Assembly: GCA_963790075.1 (NCBI GenBank)
Contig: CAWBNG010000009.1
Location: forward strand, 248,001-312,000
DNA length: 64,000 nt
Direction of reading: 5' to 3'
Origin: CAYOUV01 sp963790075
GTDB lineage: Bacteria > Chloroflexota > Anaerolineae > Anaerolineales > Villigracilaceae
The position numbers were made by a program, and so were the translations under genes. The stretch's first letter is position 1. The number at the start of each line of letters is the position of its first letter. The notes beneath the pieces were generated by a model. The model worked only from the letters and a program-made list of their open reading frames with translations. It made no database searches and had not been told where the DNA came from. Shown in pieces: positions 61,053-64,000 of this stretch.

Positions 61053-61497
61053 CCGACGACATCGTCGTGATTGATGCCAGCGTGGCGGTGAAAGCCGTTC
61101 TGCCGATCCATTGCAGGGACACTGTCGGATCCTGGTGCAGACCTTTTCCAAATCGCAGCCCGCTGCCCCGGCGCTGTGGGCAAACGAAACCACTTCTGCC
61201 ATAGCAAAGGCTGTCCATTTTGGCGAGATTACCGAAAGCGAAGGACGTCAGGCGTTGGAACGGCTCCAGGAACTTGGCGTACGCCTGTTCATCCCAGATG
61301 CCAGCCAAAACCACGCGGCTTTCGATTGGACCCTGCGCATGAAGCGCGCCTCAGCCTACGACAGCTACTACCTTGTCCTGGCGCAGGCGCTGGAGTGCGA
61401 TTTCTGGACAGCTGACCGACGATTGTTCAATACCTTGAAGGATGATCGCCTGGTCTGGTTACATTGGATCGAGGAACTTGCACCCTTGAACGAATAA
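61049..61497 (+). pseudogene. VapC-type PIN-domain toxin, frameshifted
   Basis: The gene begins MTDDIVVIDASVAVKAVLP and then changes frame near 61104; the rest of the PIN domain continues in another frame (LWANETTSAIAKA, ASAYDSYYLVLAQ, FWTADRRLF) to 61497. All four acidic residues are still present across the two frames. One missing A in a CCGAATCCATTG-like stretch would restore it. Either the toxin is inactive or the assembly has an error. Confidence 0.75.
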
Positions 61498-61567
61498 TCC
61501 AGACATCCTGGCAAAGGCTACTGGCCGGTGATATTTCTACAAGCCGCCGGCCGTTCTCTTTGCCTGG

Positions 61568-61756
61568 CTATCCGCCGCCCATCAAGCCGGCCACGCGCTG
61601 GAACAGGCTGATCAAGGCGTCACGGAAGATCGCAATTACGATCAATACTGCCACCAACAGCCCGGCCAGGATGGTGCCGAACTCGGCCGAGCCCTGGCCT
61701 TTCTGGCTCAGACGTGAGAGCGGGGTGAAGGGTGAAAAAATCTTTTTCTTGAACAT
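61568..61756 (-). CDS. Flp-type pilin
   Basis: A 62-residue pilin subunit. The prepilin site is QKGQGSAEFG (cleavage before GQ or QG), followed by the helix TILAGLLVAVLIVIAIF. ATG 61756 has GGAGG five nt upstream. The frame is open upstream only because the previous gene is frameshifted. It would form the Flp/Tad fibre; the assembly ATPase and membrane genes are not in the window. Confidence 0.82.
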   Translation of the reverse strand: MFKKKIFSPFTPLSRLSQKGQGSAEFGTILAGLLVAVLIVIAIFRDALISLFQRVAGLMGGG

Positions 61757-61794
61757 GGTTACCTCCATATGGTCAAAGAATTGGCCAACCAAAA

Positions 61795-62362
61795 TCAACG
61801 CTGACGGACTGCCGGGACTTCGATCAGGTACCAGCGGTCCGAACTCGAGTGGTTCACCGAGCAATGCCTGCCAGACCTGCGCTGCTTCCAGGTCGAAGAA
61901 TGTCCCAGCAGTGATGATGGACAGTTCGTAAATGGAGGTGCGCATTGGGTGAGTGCCCAGCAAGCCGACCTCCGCCCGCTGCAGGCGACTCCCGCCTTTT
62001 GGCCGAATGGCCTGCCAGAAGCGCTCCGGCTGCAATGGGGTGACTACCAACCGGCGACCGTCTGCGCACTGGGCCACAATTGCCCGCGTTTCATCCTGGC
62101 GCCAGGCAGAAACAGAGACCACCTCAGGCGGAGCGTCCAGAATGTGGGCGGCAACCCGGTTCAACCAGGCACGCGGATCGTCTACCTGCACATCGCGGGC
62201 GGCGCGAGCGCGTTTCAAGCGCAGGTCCTGCTCCGCCCAACGTGCCGCTTGTTCGCGCAGGTCGTCGATAGCCTTGCGCTGGCGTTCGTTGCCCACGCTC
62301 AGCAGGGCGCCGAAGAAGATCACCGCGGCTATAACCGATATTGCAATAATGGTATCGAGCAT
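61795..62362 (-). pseudogene. membrane-anchored protein of the Tad cluster, frameshifted
   Basis: Begins MLDTIIAISVIAAVIFFGALLS (membrane helix), then a basic/acidic helix and a globular part (WLNRVAAHILDAPPEVVSVS, then LQRAEVGLLGTHPMRTS). Near residue 180 the original frame runs on into the pilin gene without a stop. The plus-one frame gives a natural ending SSSDRWYLIEVPAVRQR with a stop at 61795, 38 nt before the pilin. A single-base indel is likely. Function unknown. Confidence 0.55.
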
Positions 62363-62385
62363 AGTGTTTCCTTTCGTGGTTGTGG

Positions 62386-63997
62386 TTATGCGTGCTTTCC
62401 GAAGATGCCGTCCAGGGTTTTTCCCAGGCGGCGCAGCGCCTGCGGGCGCGGGTCTGAAAGACTGGCCGAGGCCAGGGCAAGCAGCAGCCCTACCAGTCCA
62501 AGTGCCGGCCAGAAGGTAAGCGATCGCGAGGCTGGGGGTGATGGCACGTGCGGAACCGGCGTCGATGCAAGGGCCGCCTGCGGTGATGGTGTCTCTAGCG
62601 TTTCACGCTGCGGGGTAGGAGACGGTCTTGGGGTAGAGATCTCGATATTATTCAGGAGGGGCGAAGGAGTTGCAACCGGCGAGGGCACGGAGGTGGGCGG
62701 CAAAGGGATCAATACCGTCCCCGTGGCGCGCCCGCTATTGCCGAAGCGATCCCAGGCTTCGAGCGTGACCCGGTACTGCCCTGGCGGGGCGAGCGTGCCG
62801 TCCCCGAGCCGACGGTCCCATAGAAACTCGGTCGGCAATTGTCCCGGGGGGTATTCGAACCTGCGTGCCGGCCAGCGACCCTGCGGGTCGGAGATCACCA
62901 GGCGGGCGCCGCCAAGCGGGATCAGGCGCGGATGGATGCTGAGCGGCACGCTTTCCCAGATCATCCAGGTATTGGGCAGTTCCACGTGCGGTGGGGCGTT
63001 GGCGACCACCAGCGTCACCCGGGCGGTGGACTCGCGATTGCCGGCCCGGTCCCGGGCGCGCGCCAGGATCGGGTAGCGTCCGTTGGGGACGCCGGTCGTG
63101 TCCCAGGTGTAGGACCAACTACCGCTCTGATCCAGCTCTAACGGCTGCCAGGTCCGGCCGTTGTCGAGCGAGAACTCGGCCGCAGCCAGCCCGCTGGTAG
63201 CATCGGAAGAGCTTCCGGTCAGAGTGAAGCGGCCGGAGACCGTCGTGGTCGACCCATCAGCTGGGGAAGTGAAGGTGGATTGGGGTGGCTGGCTATCGAC
63301 CCGGATCGAACGCGAGGCGCTGCTCTCGTTCCCGGCCTGATCGAAGACGCGCACGTCCACCGCATGAATGCCGTCCCCCAGGTCGAGCGTCGCGCCCGCC
63401 CCCCAGCGCTGCCGTCCAGGCGAGTTTCGACCGCTGCCACACCAGAGAGAGCATCGGCAGCCTGGATGACAGGCTGACCGACGAACTGTACCAGCCGTTG
63501 TCTCCCTGCTGGCCGCTTACGCTCAGGTCGAGGTCTGGGGGTTGGGAGTCGCGCTTCCAACCAGCCGAGCCGGAAACGCTCCGGCCGCTGGCCGATTGGG
63601 CGGTATAGCTGGCAATCCCTGCCCCTTCAGGCAAAGGCAGGCTGCAACTCTGGCCGCAGGTGAAGGGGACGCCGTTCAAATCCCCGCTCAGGTTGACGGC
63701 ATATCCTTGCGGGTCACTGACCGCCAGATCGAGCGCGGCGTTCTCTCGGCACCAACCGTTCTCGCCCCACAGGCTGCAAGACACCGATCCACTCAGGGTT
63801 GGGGGAAGCGGGGTCGGCGAGGGGGTTGGCGAGGGCGTAGCGGTGGGCGTGGCAGTCGGGGTAACTGTGGCCGGGTCCGGCTCAGGCTTGTCCGGCGTAC
63901 AGGTGGCGTAGGCCAGGCAGCACCCCTGGCAATTCGGGTCAGACGGCGGGCAGACCGGGCAAGCCGGATCCCCCAACGGCTTCCAGCGGCTGCACAC
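62386..63997 (-). pseudogene. surface protein with Ig-like modules, frameshifted and partial
   Basis: The 5' end lies outside the window. In order: Cys-rich region (CPVCPPSDPNCQGCC), a Pro/Thr linker (TPTATPTATPSPTPSP), Ig/bacterial-adhesin-like repeats (GENGWCRENAALDLAVSD, WYSSSVSL), another repeat PVIQAADALSGVAAVETRLD, then DVRVFDQAGNESS and further such modules, a second linker, and a C-terminal membrane helix with a short basic tail. Three frames are needed: changes occur near 63470 and at a run of six G near 63405. Both could be sequence errors. It probably displays on the cell surface and leads the pilus gene cluster. Confidence 0.6.
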
Positions 63998-64000
63998 GGC

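Noticed and set aside
1..64000. CRISPR array
   Set aside because: No regularly spaced direct repeats were seen by eye on either strand; the repeated elements found are hairpins or terminal repeats.

Overview
The window reads as bacterial chromosome from a Chloroflexota member, most likely Anaerolineae. This is inferred from the gene mix (KorAB ferredoxin oxidoreductases, Tad pilus genes, an ABC sugar importer with no local ATPase, Pro/Thr linkers such as TPTATPTATPSPTPSP in surface proteins) and not from a marker gene. It divides into a core part (1-35.6 kb), a mobile/defence island (35.6-59.8 kb) and a Tad pilus/surface-protein cluster (59.8-64 kb).

Core, minus strand 13-0 kb: two linked unknown genes, tRNA-Arg(UCU), tpx, hsp20, lon, a single-domain response regulator, a GNAT enzyme, a MogA-type protein, efp (closed by a clear terminator), a Cys-rich protein, a HAD-DinB fusion, fabF, fabH, tatA and an alpha/beta hydrolase. 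Core, plus strand 13-26 kb: an FCD/GntR regulator with its own promoter and operator next to korA-korB, then an EamA transporter whose last codons hold the promoter of a LacI-type repressor. This is followed by a sugar module (lipoprotein binding protein, two permeases, a GH63-like hydrolase, trehalose synthase). The second permease carries a complete c-type cytochrome motif (CASCH) inside its first external loop, which is the most unusual protein in the window. Core, minus strand 26-35 kb: pyruvate kinase, acyl-CoA transferase/hydrolase, alanine dehydrogenase, ornithine aminotransferase, ornithine carbamoyltransferase, a metallo-beta-lactamase-fold hydrolase and a DUF58/MoxR pair.

Island: tRNA-Arg(UCG) at 35.5 kb is followed at once by a tyrosine integrase and an excisionase, so it is the likely integration site; no second attachment site was seen. 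Next come truncated IS110 and IS1182 pieces, a HigBA-like toxin-antitoxin pair, and an intact IS4-family element with terminal repeats and a 6-bp target duplication. A minus-strand operon (46.1-40.9 kb) encodes an OB-fold protein, a SWIM-Rad52 protein, SSB, RadC, a DUF6573-like protein and two zinc-binding unknowns. Most of its genes, and the integrase, share an ACAGAA-GGAG type leader, and the operon contains a strongly structured hairpin tract. A plus-strand defence block (46.6-59.3 kb) holds a PLD-SNF2 helicase, a large N6-adenine methylase with an AT-rich specificity segment, a neighbour sharing its C-terminal tail, a PD-(D/E)XK nuclease, several unknowns, two hsdS relics, and a membrane-associated Hsp70-like gene set.

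Tail: TadG-like, TadE-like and Flp-pilin genes interrupted by an oppositely oriented VapBC pair, plus a surface protein with Ig-like modules. Several genes from 56.6 to 63.5 kb show single-base frameshifts, at least one at a G homopolymer, so assembly or sequencing error should be excluded before biology is read into them.
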